Origin: a virus
IMG/VR virus record: IMGVR_UViG_3300023296_000874
Span: 95,594 to 159,593 of that record
Direction: 5' to 3' (one strand)
Length of the DNA: 64,000 nucleotides
Shown here: positions 9,401-19,387 of the stretch, in pieces
Layout of the letters: each line of letters opens with the position of its first letter
How positions within the stretch are numbered: position 1 is the first letter of the stretch
Notes under the pieces: generated by a model
The model's input: the letters and a program-made list of their open reading frames with translations, nothing else
The model's database searches: none
Told to the model about the DNA's origin: nothing
Translations under genes and position numbers: made by a program

Positions 9401-11269
9401 GAAGTCAATCCACAGGTCGAGCTGTAGGTTGGCAGTCTGAAGCGTCGAGGAGGAAGAAGAGGTCTCACCGTTGATGCTGGTAAGAGTCACGAGCATCTCT
9501 GTCGTGGTTGCCACAGCCGTACCAACAAACACGGGGGGTCGAATGATGAAGTTCGACGTCGTGTCTGGGTTGGTTCCCCACACCGGGTCGACGCTGATCT
9601 GGTTCGCGCTGTCGATCAGGGTGATGGTGCGCTGCTGCCCCTGTCCCAATCCGCTTGTGATCTCTACGGCCCATCCTGCCCACTGGTCAGAGTCAGCAGA
9701 GAAGGTGGTGAAGGATCCCGTGCTCACCAGCGTACTCGAAGTAGAGGAGGCAACCGCTCCTGCCGCTACGGGCTCATGTCCGAGGTAGGTCAACTCAATC
9801 TCACCCGTCAGCATCTGGGAAGGGTAGTCCTCACCGTTGAGGCTGTCGGGGTGTGTGATCGAGATGATGTCGCCGGGCATCCACTTGCTGGGGTCCACAC
9901 CGAACGAGGGGCTCGTTGCTTCCTTGGAGGCTGCAGCGGTGATGTTCAGGTTCCGGCCCTGGTACATAGGCACGTCAGTGAACAGGCGGCGGGTGCCGTC
10001 GGGCTCGCCAATCAGGATGGTGGAAGCGTTGTCCGTGCCCGTGTTGTTCAGCTCGTCAGTCACGAGGTAGGAGGTGCCGAACTGGCTGCCGCCAACGGTC
10101 GTGAACTTCGGAGTGGTCTGAAGGAAGTTGCTGAACAGGCTCTGAAGGTTCTCCATCAGGATGGAGTCGTAGTCATGCGCGCCGGGCTGAACGTGTGCTC
10201 GGAGGTCAATGACGTCGTCAGAGGTCACGAAGTCCGAGAACATGCCGTCCGGTCGGTCCGAGACGGGAGCAGCGGAAAGCTCACCCGATGTCAGGGGGCA
10301 GCCGTTGACGGGATCTCCTTCAACGTACCCGGTCGGGGGTGATGTGCGAGCTACGCCGCCGTTGATGGTGCTGATGCCCCAACCGCCCCGGTTCCTGCGT
10401 CGCACCATGCACACTGGAATCGCGTAGGTGTAGCCGTCAACGCTCACAAGGCCGTTGGTGGGGTCGCCGTCTCCGGCCCGCCACAAGCCTTCGTCTCCGT
10501 CCACGGGGTAGAATGCCATATCAGCCGCGCCCGCCAACGTCAGGGCGTCTCCGGGCGTCAGGTTGGCACGAGCGGTGACGTTGGCTGTGTCCTCAAACCC
10601 GGTGGGGAATGAAACGGCGTCAATGGAGTCCACCATGCGGAGTCGGTACTGGATCTGAACGCGCTTGGTGGTCTCTGCTCCAATGTCTGCGCGGAGCAGG
10701 TCATCGGTGAGGTTGGTGCCTCCGAACTCGGTGTTGCCGTACTTGTAGATGCCCGTTGCGCTGGGCTTCCCTTCAGTGCTGCTGTTCACCGTGATGAGCT
10801 TCTTCCACACTTCGAGGAACACGAAGTTGGTCTCAAAGCCGCTGGTCGGTCCGTAGGGGAGGAGGATCTTGTTCCGGAAGTCGTCGTCGTTGAGGGTCAG
10901 CTCCTCATTGACGTTGGTTCCCACAACGGGAATCATCCAGCCGTTCACGTTGGCCCAGGTGATGGGCTCAAGTCCTGCCGTCTCGTTGGACGCAGTGTCG
11001 GTCACTACCTCCTTCTGCCGTCCGAAGAACAGGTAGTTCGAGAAGCTGGTGTGGAAGTGCCAATCCTGGTGGGCCAGGTTGGGAGCGCCAATGAAGCCGG
11101 AGGGCATGAGCGCGCGGATGTTCTTGGCGCGCTCCTCATTGTTGATCTGACCGACAAGGTTCAGCTCTGCGTCCGTTGGCGGCATGTTGCGCTGCCAAAC
11201 GAGGAGCTGATACGCTGTGTCCTTGGGATCAAGGACGATGGTTACGTCGGTGCCGAGATTGTCAGCCAT
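6437..11269 (-). CDS. large tail fibre / adhesin with C-terminal LamG-like domain
   Basis: This 1610-aa protein is homologous over its first part to the 858-aa protein at 16717-19293: both share an N-terminal PPTDAELNLVG / PPLDKEFNLAG element, a FVFLEVWKK / LVFIEVWRA strand and RVQIQYRLRMVDSID / RVQIQWRIRIVEDVD. An N-terminal WQR/WR-PP-D-E-NL element is typical of virion-attached fibre heads. Near residue 1290 an IPT/TIG-like domain (YPRVMSVGDAMTVSGVNL) appears, followed by a concanavalin/laminin-G-like domain in the last 200 residues (LDNFMSYPVGKFP, WHRVGILVSAGG), expected to bind glycans. It is probably exposed at the tail tip or fibre. Confidence 0.85.
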   Translation of the reverse strand: MADNLGTDVTIVLDPKDTAYQLLVWQRNMPPTDAELNLVGQINNEERAKNIRALMPSGFIGAPNLAHQDWHFHTSFSNYLFFGRQKEVVTDTASNETAGLEPITWANVNGWMIPVVGTNVNEELTLNDDDFRNKILLPYGPTSGFETNFVFLEVWKKLITVNSSTEGKPSATGIYKYGNTEFGGTNLTDDLLRADIGAETTKRVQIQYRLRMVDSIDAVSFPTGFEDTANVTARANLTPGDALTLAGAADMAFYPVDGDEGLWRAGDGDPTNGLVSVDGYTYAIPVCMVRRRNRGGWGISTINGGVARTSPPTGYVEGDPVNGCPLTSGELSAAPVSDRPDGMFSDFVTSDDVIDLRAHVQPGAHDYDSILMENLQSLFSNFLQTTPKFTTVGGSQFGTSYLVTDELNNTGTDNASTILIGEPDGTRRLFTDVPMYQGRNLNITAAASKEATSPSFGVDPSKWMPGDIISITHPDSLNGEDYPSQMLTGEIELTYLGHEPVAAGAVASSTSSTLVSTGSFTTFSADSDQWAGWAVEITSGLGQGQQRTITLIDSANQISVDPVWGTNPDTTSNFIIRPPVFVGTAVATTTEMLVTLTSINGETSSSSSTLQTANLQLDLWIDFLMHYPAGQGLSVIPRKVHQINYTNPTSSVLTRLASTSGINYLDVRSLAESPDFANPAASSAAWVEAEAYFDESSKTAVVQPFQRVNVALVPRENATFSPTHAFYSLFDTRYCLEVPKAYLPSLGSHAIPIVAASTGVFHTGLHVWAIDESDASSEVVLNLLGRSDFDDDTFVGNSVLAREDSIAYEALDSGTPDKIGCKVNTVTGGIELPQYIGLGRVIGIFEASDFDTNSIAGTNLLNASIETSNIDPNIWIGRTGTNLDVTFTILPGAITGYAAATEYVVVANLFGFREGFITSNGILAAHEQVTGVDETVTLSVVVPQALPASAIAQITYTRVPYQGSIYDRYEPFGSTTPEPFNNRGLVSPTDLTDLDTALTGYDLGTPFHYEVLATAEFFTSLGTARFSGLAGGRYYDQRNIGNSIPADAPRHETLPLSDVSPDRAGFITRLPLGARYRDADFVGEDLESGSGGGSFFFIGGQGSNPSSEIQDSTRASDALGAGSMITLSQGNISTSTLTQFRVTRGGAGYNQAGDFSGGSLETGNRDIKVGFRGLYCTAMLVRNFKEEAPSNFALPEHVTTNPKVLKGRGGELQMVILTSVVNPVFNVQNLYREQRAVAHISSAGVGEGASAIDRYRCIGRPLTHQPLLVPFMEDDTQVVVPSATARVGMPNLYEVYPRVMSVGDAMTVSGVNLAPVKAADKGNGVEYFIRSRAAGATADWIQLDQWIVDYTDTQVVFRNIGSLGAFDLMARAGDGKVSILEDAFSVGTTQPGVFEVSFLDNFMSYPVGKFPVQALSASEGWSTNHPRAFRVSDAESFIGDRSGLFTGTGRVGTDTAFREISSSAGEFGTDLVNLQFSFKLLSSTIPTGNTFDLKYQSRQGSTYNDLISVTFNPATSFYTITVHNELTGTGDVTILTTTVLDTEWHRVGILVSAGGTTSVSWDLTTVGTGTFSGTTITSGDVVGRFVIDNTGSAANTAVSCYVDRLYATKV

Positions 11270-11299
11270 TAGGTGTCCTCATCTGATTTGATTTTGATC

Positions 11300-11917
11300 T
11301 CAGGTCCGCCACAGCACAGCGTAGTACCCGAGGTACAAATCACGAGCTGTCGTGTTGGTGAACCGTAGGCGAAGATTGGTGCTCGGGTTCGAAGAGGTGA
11401 ACGCCGTCTGGTCCGTGATGGTGTCCCAGTTGGAGCCGTTGTCTGTAGAAGCTTCAACCTTGATGGCTGAGGACGCTTCCTCAACGTACTGAGCCTGCGT
11501 GTCGTTGGCTTGTCCCATTGCGTAGGTCAGGCTGTAGACACTGAAGTATGGCACAAGCTGCACGGGCGTCCCGCCCATTGCTACGGCCTTGGTAGTGAGC
11601 TCTCCATCACTGGTGCCCTGAGCCTTCACCATCCACTCGTAGGCACCAACCTCGGCACGGTGCGAACCGACGGTGTCGTCCACCTTCGTCGCGTTGTCGA
11701 GTTCGTTGTACTCGATGTTGGGGAAGTCCGGGTAGAACGCTACCAACTCAGCCTGCTTCGCAGTCTTGAGGTCGGCATAGGTCGCCGGAGTGTCGATGGC
11801 AAACCCGTCAGGCAGGTCCACAAGGAACAGCCCGGTGACAGAGAAGTTCACGTCGCCCACGAAGGGGTGGACGATGCTCTCGTCGAACTTGCTGATCAGA
11901 AAGTGCAGGCTACTCAT
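11300..11917 (-). CDS. small virion protein of the fibre cluster, unknown function
   Basis: The 205-aa protein is mostly beta-type sequence with no signal peptide and no membrane segment. Its C-terminal half (IKVEASTDNGSNWDTITDQ, LRLRFTNTTARDLYLGYYAVLW) looks like a jelly-roll or carbohydrate-binding-type strand pattern. It lies between a giant fibre and a beta-helix spike. An accessory fibre or receptor-binding role is likely from context only. AGGA precedes the ATG. Confidence 0.8.
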   Translation of the reverse strand: MSSLHFLISKFDESIVHPFVGDVNFSVTGLFLVDLPDGFAIDTPATYADLKTAKQAELVAFYPDFPNIEYNELDNATKVDDTVGSHRAEVGAYEWMVKAQGTSDGELTTKAVAMGGTPVQLVPYFSVYSLTYAMGQANDTQAQYVEEASSAIKVEASTDNGSNWDTITDQTAFTSSNPSTNLRLRFTNTTARDLYLGYYAVLWRT

Positions 11918-11932
11918 GTGTGTTCCTCAGTA

Positions 11933-14900
11933 TCAAACAACGGTGAGGTTGTTGGCGGAATTGGTCCAGGTGTTGTCATGGAGATCGGGCCACTGGTCAT
12001 CGCCAGAATCACTGTCGATGTTGCCTACCATGACGCCCTGAGCGGGTGGCCAGTTGGTCCCCCGCTGTCCACCGTCGATGCTGTTGTTCACATCCTCGGT
12101 GGCATTGTCTCGAGCAATGTTCCCATTGATGATCACGCCTCCGGGGATGGTCCCCGCGATGGTGGAAACCAGGGATCCGCCTCCATCCTGCTCTCCCGCA
12201 ACTCCGGTGTAGATCCGGAAGCCGTTGGAGTTCACGTTCAAGGTGTTGTTGCACACGCTCAACTCCATCACGCGGCCACGCATGATGAGGTACATGCCGT
12301 ACTCACCGTTGCCGTAGCAGTTGTTGTCGTTGAACAGGATGCCCGTCATCTGCGCGTTGACGCTGGCCGAGCTCGTTGAGTGTCGCCATCGAATGCCGTC
12401 CTCACCGTTGCTGGTGCATACGTTGGAGCACACGCTCATTCCGCGCACGGAGAATTGAGTGGCGGTGTTCACTCCGTCAATGAAAATGCCGTGGTTGGTG
12501 TTGTCGCTACAGGAGTTTCCAGTGATGCTGAGCCCGCGTAGCTGGCCCGTGGCAGTCGTCGAAGGGGAAATGTAGATGCCGTGATCACCGCAGCTCCAGA
12601 TGTTGTTCCCATTCACGTGGATGCCATCAGGGCTGGCGGTCTCCGAAAGGTCCAGGAGGATGCCCGAGCCGCCACAATCCCAGATGGAATTGTTGCTGAT
12701 GTTGATCTGATCCGGGGAGGTAGTCGTAGTCCCAAACTCAACCAGAATGCCGTCCGCCTCTGTCTCAATCCGGTTCGAGCAGATTGAGATGTTCTGAAAC
12801 TCGGATAGGATGGGGTCTTCAATGTCGAGGTGGATACCGTGGCCGTTGCCACCGGTAAGCATGTTCCCACTGATATCCACATCGGAGATGCCCATGTCAC
12901 CGGTTGAGCTGCCGAGGCGGATCTGCCCAACGGCTGCGCCCGAGGTCCCACAGTTGTCGAAGAAGTTGGAGATGATCTGAATCTGAGTCACCCGAATACC
13001 AGTCGGGTTGATGTAGATAGCGCTGTAGTTGACGCTCGTGTAGGCAACCAGGTGGAACGTGTTGTTCTGAATCCGAATGTCGTCCATGGTACCGCTCGCG
13101 GCGTCGATATCCTCAATGTGGATTCCATACGAGCCAATCAGGTAGAACGTGTTGTCGGTGATGGTCAGCATCCGGAGGTGCGGTGAGGTGCCACCCGCGA
13201 GGTTCAGCTTGATGCCTTCAAGAGTCGCTGTGCTGAATGTGTCCTCGAAGTTGTTGCCCGTGATGGTGGTTCGGTACACCGTATCTGTCTCAAAATGCAC
13301 CATCCGGCCACCGGAGCCTACGAACTGGTTCCCCTTCACGGTGGCTCGAACAACGCCGCCCGTCGTGGATCCGAAGTAGAGGTGGTCCGACAGGGAGTCG
13401 CTCAGCGCCTCAGCGATGTTGTCTGAGATGTTGACGTTCGTGATGTCGTTCTGAGCCTCAATAGAGAAGCTCATGTCATCCGTCTTGTAGATGTTGTTGC
13501 CCAGGGCAATCAACCTGTTCAGGTTGCCAGCTCCGGTGTGTCCGGCGTAGATCTTGAGGAACGTGTTCCACTCAGTGCAGTGGTTGTTGTTCACGGTGAC
13601 GTTGTCGATATCCGCAGTGTGTGAGCTCAAAGAGATCGCAGCGCCGTGCGAGGATCCCTGGAACTGGTTGCCGCTGATCACGAAGTCCTTGAAGTCTCCA
13701 CTGTTGATGCTCTGCGCGGATAGGTTGATGCCGTCATCCGTGCCTGCTGTCGCATCCGTAATGTGGTTGCCGGTGATGGTCACGGAGTAGAAGCTACCGT
13801 ACCCATCAGTGCCTCCCTCAATGGCGTTATCGGTGATGAGGTCAAGCTGGTTGTCGCTGATCACCAAGTTCCGGAGAACACACGGGTCGCCCACAGTCCC
13901 ATCCGCCAGTACGGCAATTCCGTTGCCTCGGACATTGTCAATGGTGTTGTCGGTGACGGTCACCATCTTCAGCACAAAGGTTCCGGCTGAGATGGTTCCG
14001 GGCTCCACCCGCACCACAATACCGGCGTCGTCCGTGTTGGTGATAGAGTTGCCAGTCACCTTGTGGCCCTGCTTGGTGGTCGTACCGGAGCTATCGTTCC
14101 TGTACGCAACCTCGATGCCCACGCCGCGAGCGGTACCCTTGATGAGGCACTGTGCGATGACGTTGCTTGTGATGTTCAACCTATCGCAGTTCTCAGCGTA
14201 GATCCCGTAGGCGTTCACGTGAGTGCCAGACGGCTGGTAGCTCGTGCCCGTGTTGTTCACGAGCTGGCCAATGTCGTAGATGTTGTTGCCTGAAACAAGG
14301 GCTCCTGTCACATACTCGAGGCCGATGGCCTTGGTGCCCGTGTTCTCCCAGGTCTCACCGCTCGTGGTAGAGGCTACGGCAATGTTCGAGATCGTGTTCC
14401 CTGAGATGGTCAAGTGGCTCAGCATCGAGGCATTGGAGCCCTGAGCTTCAATGCCCGTAATCAGCCGGGTGATCTGGTTGTTGTTGATTGAGATGTGACG
14501 ATGTCCGGGAGATCCGCCGCTGTAAGAAGCATGGATACCAACACCGGTCACATCAGTGCTGGATCCAATGAACCCGTCAATGATGTTGTCGCTGATGTTG
14601 GTGTTTCGAACGTACTGGGAGAGTGAGATACCGAAGGTGGCAACCGAGTTGATCTGGTTCCCTACGATACTCATTCCGATGGTGCGGTCACTGGCTGAGT
14701 TCGCACCTTCAAGGTAGATGCCGCCGCCCACGTCGTTGCAGTCCATCACGTTGTCGTTGATGGTACCGCTGGTGATCTCGTCGAGGTACACGTAGAACGC
14801 GCCCGCCTCTGCCACCCCTGAGCGGAAGTGGTTGCCCGTCACCTGTACCTCATTGGCAGTGGTGATGAAGATCGAGTGGTTCTCTGCTGCCTCAAACTGG

Positions 14901-16687
14901 CAACCCGTCACTACAACCTTGTCGATCGCGTTGCTGGTCGAATTGTAGATGTCGTAGTAGTTGCCGATGAACGTACATCCCTGAAGGACGGTGATGTCAG
15001 AGCCACTCTTCAGAGTGATGCCACAGCCCTTGGGAGTGCCGGAGTCGTTGTACCAGTTGCCGAACGTAGTGTTGGTGATGGTGCAGTTCTGAGCCCGAAG
15101 GTCGATGCCGAAGGGGTCTTCGGTAGTCCAGGAGGTCTTGGTGCAAACGAGCTGGCAGTCAACAATCCGGGTACCCGATCCGTCGATTCGAATTCCAACG
15201 ATACCGTCAGCCGCTCGGCCCGTAACCGAGGAGGTGGATACCACCGTGTTCCCGCCCTGCAAGTACATCCCCGTTGCCGTGTCAACCATCTGGCAGTCGG
15301 AGATGATCAAGCCATCAACGCTACCGTCAGTCTCAAGGCCCGTGGTTGCATCTCGGACGGTACACCCGCTGACCGTGTTCCCCAGCGTGGCACCACCAAG
15401 CTCAATTCCTACCGTGCCCCCGAAGAGGTCGATGACGGTGTCAGATAGCGTGTTGCTCTCACTACGGAGAAATACACCCGTATCGAACTTCGAGATGTAG
15501 CAGGCGTCTACCTTGTTGGATCCCTCGCCCGGCGTAGGAGCCTGAGCCGTAGTACCAATCTCGATAGCCGAGCCGGATCCCCCACCGACGCTCTTGATGA
15601 TGCAATCACGGATGATGCACCGATCCGGCCGTCGGATGCTGATGCCCGTGTCAGATACATCCTGAACGTTGCAGTTGAACATCCGGAATCGCTGTGTGGC
15701 CGATCCAAACTCAGCGAGGTTCACTGCATACGTGTAGGGAGTGCCACCGTCCACGAAGACGCAGTGGTCAATAGTCAGCCCATCGGAGTTCCCCGTCGAG
15801 TCACTGATCGCCTCGCAGCCCGTGTGCTTGCTGCTGAAGGCCAGGTCCTTGAAGGTGACGTTGTCCTGTCCGTTGAGCAGGAAGTTCGAGGTGGTGTTCG
15901 CCCCCGTCTCAATGATGGTGCCTGAGCCCTCACCACGGATGGTGATGTTGCCTACGGGGAGCACTACGTCCTGAAGTACATGCCCACCACGGAGGACGAT
16001 CTCGGAGCGGAGTTCGCTTCCGCTCGGCTGGTAGGTCTCGATCCAGGCAAGCGCGGCCTCAACACTCATGAAGTTGCCTTCAGAGCGCTCGTCGTGTGTC
16101 GGGTTGGAGGATCCGGCCCGTACCGTGATGGAGGGCTTGCGGTCAGCTCCGTACACGAACATACGGAGATCGCTGACGTCCGTGACGCCCGATCCGTCAG
16201 TAGTCAGCTTCCACAGTACGACGTTGCCGCTGCTTGCGGAAGGGATGCCCGCACTCTGCTTCATGTCGTTGTCAGCGGGGTCGATGTAGAGGTATCGCGT
16301 AGCTGTGGCGTCTACCGTCACTTGCTGTCCGGATACGTCCGTGGCGGTACCGTTGATGAGTACCTTGGAGTTCGCCACCAAGGTCACGGAGAGTCCTGCG
16401 GTGTTGGTACCGCACTCTCCGAGCACGCCAGGCGAGCTGTGCTCGTCAAGGGTCGCCCCAACCTGCGTCAGTGCAGACTCAACCTCATCCCCGTCGTAGC
16501 GGTCCTGAGTGTCGAGCAGGCTGATTGCCGACGCATCGTGAGCATCGACAGGGTCAAGCAGGTGGGCGGTGAGCCCTGAGGATGTCGTCAGATCAAAATC
16601 AAGGGCTTGCTCAGAAACGGTCTTGTCGAGATCGCGTCCGGGTCGGCCAACCTTGTTGAGATCAATCGGGTCCTTGGATACTGGCAT
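11933..16687 (-). CDS. tailspike with long right-handed beta-helix
   Basis: The 1584-aa protein has a roughly 190-residue N-terminal particle-binding region. A pectate-lyase-like beta-helix follows, starting near residue 200 (SVEAALAWIETY, then LPVGNITIRGEGSG). Dozens of imperfect coils follow the pattern xVxGNxIxxxxxxGIxI, for example ITGNTISNI, VTDNTIDNVRGNGIAV and ISNNSIWDCGGSGILL. Such folds form trimeric spikes that bind or depolymerise surface polysaccharide. No catalytic residues can be assigned by eye. The number of coils makes it one of the larger spikes of its kind. Confidence 0.9.
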   Translation of the reverse strand: MPVSKDPIDLNKVGRPGRDLDKTVSEQALDFDLTTSSGLTAHLLDPVDAHDASAISLLDTQDRYDGDEVESALTQVGATLDEHSSPGVLGECGTNTAGLSVTLVANSKVLINGTATDVSGQQVTVDATATRYLYIDPADNDMKQSAGIPSASSGNVVLWKLTTDGSGVTDVSDLRMFVYGADRKPSITVRAGSSNPTHDERSEGNFMSVEAALAWIETYQPSGSELRSEIVLRGGHVLQDVVLPVGNITIRGEGSGTIIETGANTTSNFLLNGQDNVTFKDLAFSSKHTGCEAISDSTGNSDGLTIDHCVFVDGGTPYTYAVNLAEFGSATQRFRMFNCNVQDVSDTGISIRRPDRCIIRDCIIKSVGGGSGSAIEIGTTAQAPTPGEGSNKVDACYISKFDTGVFLRSESNTLSDTVIDLFGGTVGIELGGATLGNTVSGCTVRDATTGLETDGSVDGLIISDCQMVDTATGMYLQGGNTVVSTSSVTGRAADGIVGIRIDGSGTRIVDCQLVCTKTSWTTEDPFGIDLRAQNCTITNTTFGNWYNDSGTPKGCGITLKSGSDITVLQGCTFIGNYYDIYNSTSNAIDKVVVTGCQFEAAENHSIFITTANEVQVTGNHFRSGVAEAGAFYVYLDEITSGTINDNVMDCNDVGGGIYLEGANSASDRTIGMSIVGNQINSVATFGISLSQYVRNTNISDNIIDGFIGSSTDVTGVGIHASYSGGSPGHRHISINNNQITRLITGIEAQGSNASMLSHLTISGNTISNIAVASTTSGETWENTGTKAIGLEYVTGALVSGNNIYDIGQLVNNTGTSYQPSGTHVNAYGIYAENCDRLNITSNVIAQCLIKGTARGVGIEVAYRNDSSGTTTKQGHKVTGNSITNTDDAGIVVRVEPGTISAGTFVLKMVTVTDNTIDNVRGNGIAVLADGTVGDPCVLRNLVISDNQLDLITDNAIEGGTDGYGSFYSVTITGNHITDATAGTDDGINLSAQSINSGDFKDFVISGNQFQGSSHGAAISLSSHTADIDNVTVNNNHCTEWNTFLKIYAGHTGAGNLNRLIALGNNIYKTDDMSFSIEAQNDITNVNISDNIAEALSDSLSDHLYFGSTTGGVVRATVKGNQFVGSGGRMVHFETDTVYRTTITGNNFEDTFSTATLEGIKLNLAGGTSPHLRMLTITDNTFYLIGSYGIHIEDIDAASGTMDDIRIQNNTFHLVAYTSVNYSAIYINPTGIRVTQIQIISNFFDNCGTSGAAVGQIRLGSSTGDMGISDVDISGNMLTGGNGHGIHLDIEDPILSEFQNISICSNRIETEADGILVEFGTTTTSPDQINISNNSIWDCGGSGILLDLSETASPDGIHVNGNNIWSCGDHGIYISPSTTATGQLRGLSITGNSCSDNTNHGIFIDGVNTATQFSVRGMSVCSNVCTSNGEDGIRWRHSTSSASVNAQMTGILFNDNNCYGNGEYGMYLIMRGRVMELSVCNNTLNVNSNGFRIYTGVAGEQDGGGSLVSTIAGTIPGGVIINGNIARDNATEDVNNSIDGGQRGTNWPPAQGVMVGNIDSDSGDDQWPDLHDNTWTNSANNLTVV

Positions 16688-16716
16688 TGGTGTTCTTTCC
16701 TATGCTTCTGAGTCTA

Positions 16717-19293
16717 TCAGAGGAGGCCGAGGCCGATCTGGTACTTCCGGGGGCTAACGATGGGGTTGCCCTTCAGTCGGTACAGAGCGACACAGCTATC
16801 TCCGCCACCAGCCAGGTCAAAGGCTACGGCGTTTTGTTCGTCATTTGATGTACGGGTGAAAACCATGAGGAGCAAAGTTCCTCGCTTTCCAACCAGTGTG
16901 TCTTCTACGCAAACAGCGATGCATGGGTAGAGCACACGATGTGGCTTGTCGCCTTGAAGGGATTTGGCGTGGACGCTGGGCTGGTAGATAACCGGGCTTC
17001 CAAGCACCACATCGTCGTAGGCGCTGCCTCTCAACTCGCTGTAGTAGCTCCGTCCCTCGCCGTCTGTACCCACACTCGTGAAGGCCAGGAAGGGTACGTG
17101 CGCCAAGGGCACATTCACGGGCAACCTGATGAGGCCCCCGTCCGTACCAAAGTCATCCACGCTCAACGCCTGATCGAAGTTCAGGAGGTGGTCTCCGGCA
17201 TTCATGGAGGCGTTTGAGGAAGGGAACTGGGAGGCTGGCGAAACGTAGGGGTAGCCCGCGTTGTGTCCACCCGATCCAGCGGTAGTGGTGTAGAGCCAAT
17301 CAGGAGCGTAGAGCATGTGGAGGTTCACGTCGGCTACGTTCAAGCCGCCCGCGCCCACGTTGAGGCTCTGCTGTGCGGGGCTCTGGTAGTACAGGGAGCA
17401 CTGCGAAACTGCGGGGAGCGGCTCCTTGCTGATGTAGTCCACGATCATCGCACGGTGAGCAGCGGGTACTGCGGTGTGGAGGATGATGTTGTCCTCCGTG
17501 CCGATGCCCAGATACAGGTTGGTGCTCTTGCCGGGGTCTGCCACGCCGTCGTAGATGCCGGTCACCGTTCGGATCTGGTGAGGCAGGTGTGTCTCTCCTG
17601 TAGTCCGAGAGGTGATGGCGAGGTCCGTGTAGGTGAACTGCACCACCAGGCACGCGGTCCGGCTGGGCTTGTAGAACAGGCTGTCGGGATCCATGGTAGT
17701 CGATACCATGCCGCCTGGAACCACGTTCTCGTACACCAAGCCATCACCCGCAGTCAGCGTAGTGATGTCACCCGAAGTGCCGATGCCTTCCTGGTAGAGG
17801 TGCGGTGTGCGGCTGAGGCCCGCGTCACCGGGGAACATGACGCCCACCTTCACGAATAGCGTGCCGCCTGTGCGGCTACCTACCGGGATGTTGGTGTCAA
17901 AGTCCGGGGAGAGTACGACGGTCAGGGTCTTGGTGTTCAAACCCGTCACGGAGAAGTCAACGGAGGAGTACCCACTGAGGGTCCCCATCACTTCAATGCG
18001 CTCAAACAGCCCGTCAGATGCCACCGGGAGGCCGATGTCGAACGTGTCTCCGGCTCCCCAGATGCCGCCCGTGATGGCTACGGTTCGGTCACCGAGTGTG
18101 ATCTCTTGGAACACCTCGTTGCCGGTCACCGCGTCGCTGAAGTGCTTGCGGAAGGCGTCTGCCTCCCCAATGAGCGTAGCGCCAGGAGTGTCAACGGGTC
18201 CAACCTCGTCGATTGCCCGGATGTACGTGCCGCGCCCACCACCGCCGAGGTTGTGGTCCTCGAAGTCGGTCTTGAGCTTGTTGTCGAGCAGCCAGGCGAA
18301 GTTCCTCTTGAGCATGGCTTCCATGTCCCAATCAGCGCTCACCGTCTTGCGGAGGTCCAGGATGTCCTGCTCAACGACGTCATCGTGAGCAAAGCCGGTG
18401 GGTGAGGTGCCCGAGCCACCGTTCTGGTTGGTGTCCTGAGCCCAGGTGGTCTGGTTCCGACGTGCCACGGCGCAGAGCGGGATCGCGTAGATGTTCCCGT
18501 CTACCGTGTGGGTGGTCGTGTTGTGTCCGCTGGATACCCAAAGGCCGGGGTCACCATCGACGTTGCTGCTGGTAAATGCGATGGCTGACGGGGAGGAGTC
18601 AGGGCCTTGTGCCAGTACGTTGCCGGTGTCGTCCAGCCCGTCGGGGTAGGAGTACATGTCCACGTCTTCAACGATGCGGATGCGCCACTGGATCTGCACA
18701 CGCCTGGATGTCTCCGCACCTACACCGCCGTCCAACACGTCATCGACGAAGTTGTCAGCGGTAGGGGAGTCTACCCAACCGTTGTAGAAGATCTTGCCGT
18801 TGGCGTCACGGTGTCCGTTGGTGGTGTCCGTGGCAGCGGTGCCCGTCAGGGGCGCACGCCATACCTCAATGAACACGAGGTCCCAGCGCTTCGCACCAAC
18901 GCCTGTCGGGGCCGCTGGTAGCGTGATGGTGAGCCACTCTTCGTTCTTCTCCTGCAGGTTCACGAGCATGTCAGCTACGTGAGCTACCTGTCCGGGTCCG
19001 AAGTAGAAGGTATTGGCAGTGGTGCCGCCGCCGAAGGTCTTTTCGTTCCTGAAGTTGCCTGGCTCATCGATGTAGCCAGTGCCGACAGGGAACACGTCGG
19101 GGCTGAAGTAGTCCCGGCTGAACAGAAATCCCGAGCAGATCTGCCCGGATCGGTAGAGGTGCTTGAGGAAAAGTTCGCCCGCGAGGTTGAACTCTTTGTC
19201 CAGCGGTGGTCTGCCCGTGCGCCAGGTTACCTGTTCGAGCGACTTGTTGTCGGGCTCGAGGTATCCGCTCACGGGACCGAAGTCCTTGCTCAT
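16717..19293 (-). CDS. tail fibre protein, short paralogue of the 1610-aa adhesin
   Basis: The 858-aa chain aligns with the 1610-aa protein at 6437-11269 at both ends: PPLDKEFNLAGE near the N-terminus, RVQIQWRIRIVEDVD near residue 200, and a C-terminal GTLLLMVFTRTS...ALYRLKGNPI matching GELQMVILTSV...DRYRCIGRPL. It lacks the IPT-like and LamG-like C-terminal extension. It is probably the structural base of a fibre. The two copies flank the spike and the 205-aa protein, which points to duplication of an attachment module. The start has GGAGC 4 nt upstream. Confidence 0.85.
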   Translation of the reverse strand: MSKDFGPVSGYLEPDNKSLEQVTWRTGRPPLDKEFNLAGELFLKHLYRSGQICSGFLFSRDYFSPDVFPVGTGYIDEPGNFRNEKTFGGGTTANTFYFGPGQVAHVADMLVNLQEKNEEWLTITLPAAPTGVGAKRWDLVFIEVWRAPLTGTAATDTTNGHRDANGKIFYNGWVDSPTADNFVDDVLDGGVGAETSRRVQIQWRIRIVEDVDMYSYPDGLDDTGNVLAQGPDSSPSAIAFTSSNVDGDPGLWVSSGHNTTTHTVDGNIYAIPLCAVARRNQTTWAQDTNQNGGSGTSPTGFAHDDVVEQDILDLRKTVSADWDMEAMLKRNFAWLLDNKLKTDFEDHNLGGGGRGTYIRAIDEVGPVDTPGATLIGEADAFRKHFSDAVTGNEVFQEITLGDRTVAITGGIWGAGDTFDIGLPVASDGLFERIEVMGTLSGYSSVDFSVTGLNTKTLTVVLSPDFDTNIPVGSRTGGTLFVKVGVMFPGDAGLSRTPHLYQEGIGTSGDITTLTAGDGLVYENVVPGGMVSTTMDPDSLFYKPSRTACLVVQFTYTDLAITSRTTGETHLPHQIRTVTGIYDGVADPGKSTNLYLGIGTEDNIILHTAVPAAHRAMIVDYISKEPLPAVSQCSLYYQSPAQQSLNVGAGGLNVADVNLHMLYAPDWLYTTTAGSGGHNAGYPYVSPASQFPSSNASMNAGDHLLNFDQALSVDDFGTDGGLIRLPVNVPLAHVPFLAFTSVGTDGEGRSYYSELRGSAYDDVVLGSPVIYQPSVHAKSLQGDKPHRVLYPCIAVCVEDTLVGKRGTLLLMVFTRTSNDEQNAVAFDLAGGGDSCVALYRLKGNPIVSPRKYQIGLGLL

Positions 19294-19387
19294 GTTGCTC
19301 CTCTAATCTGGATGTGGTGTGTATTTGGGGGTGGAACAGGGCGCTGGGGTCCGGGGTCCCAGCACCCATTCCGATCTTCAGGTTGGA

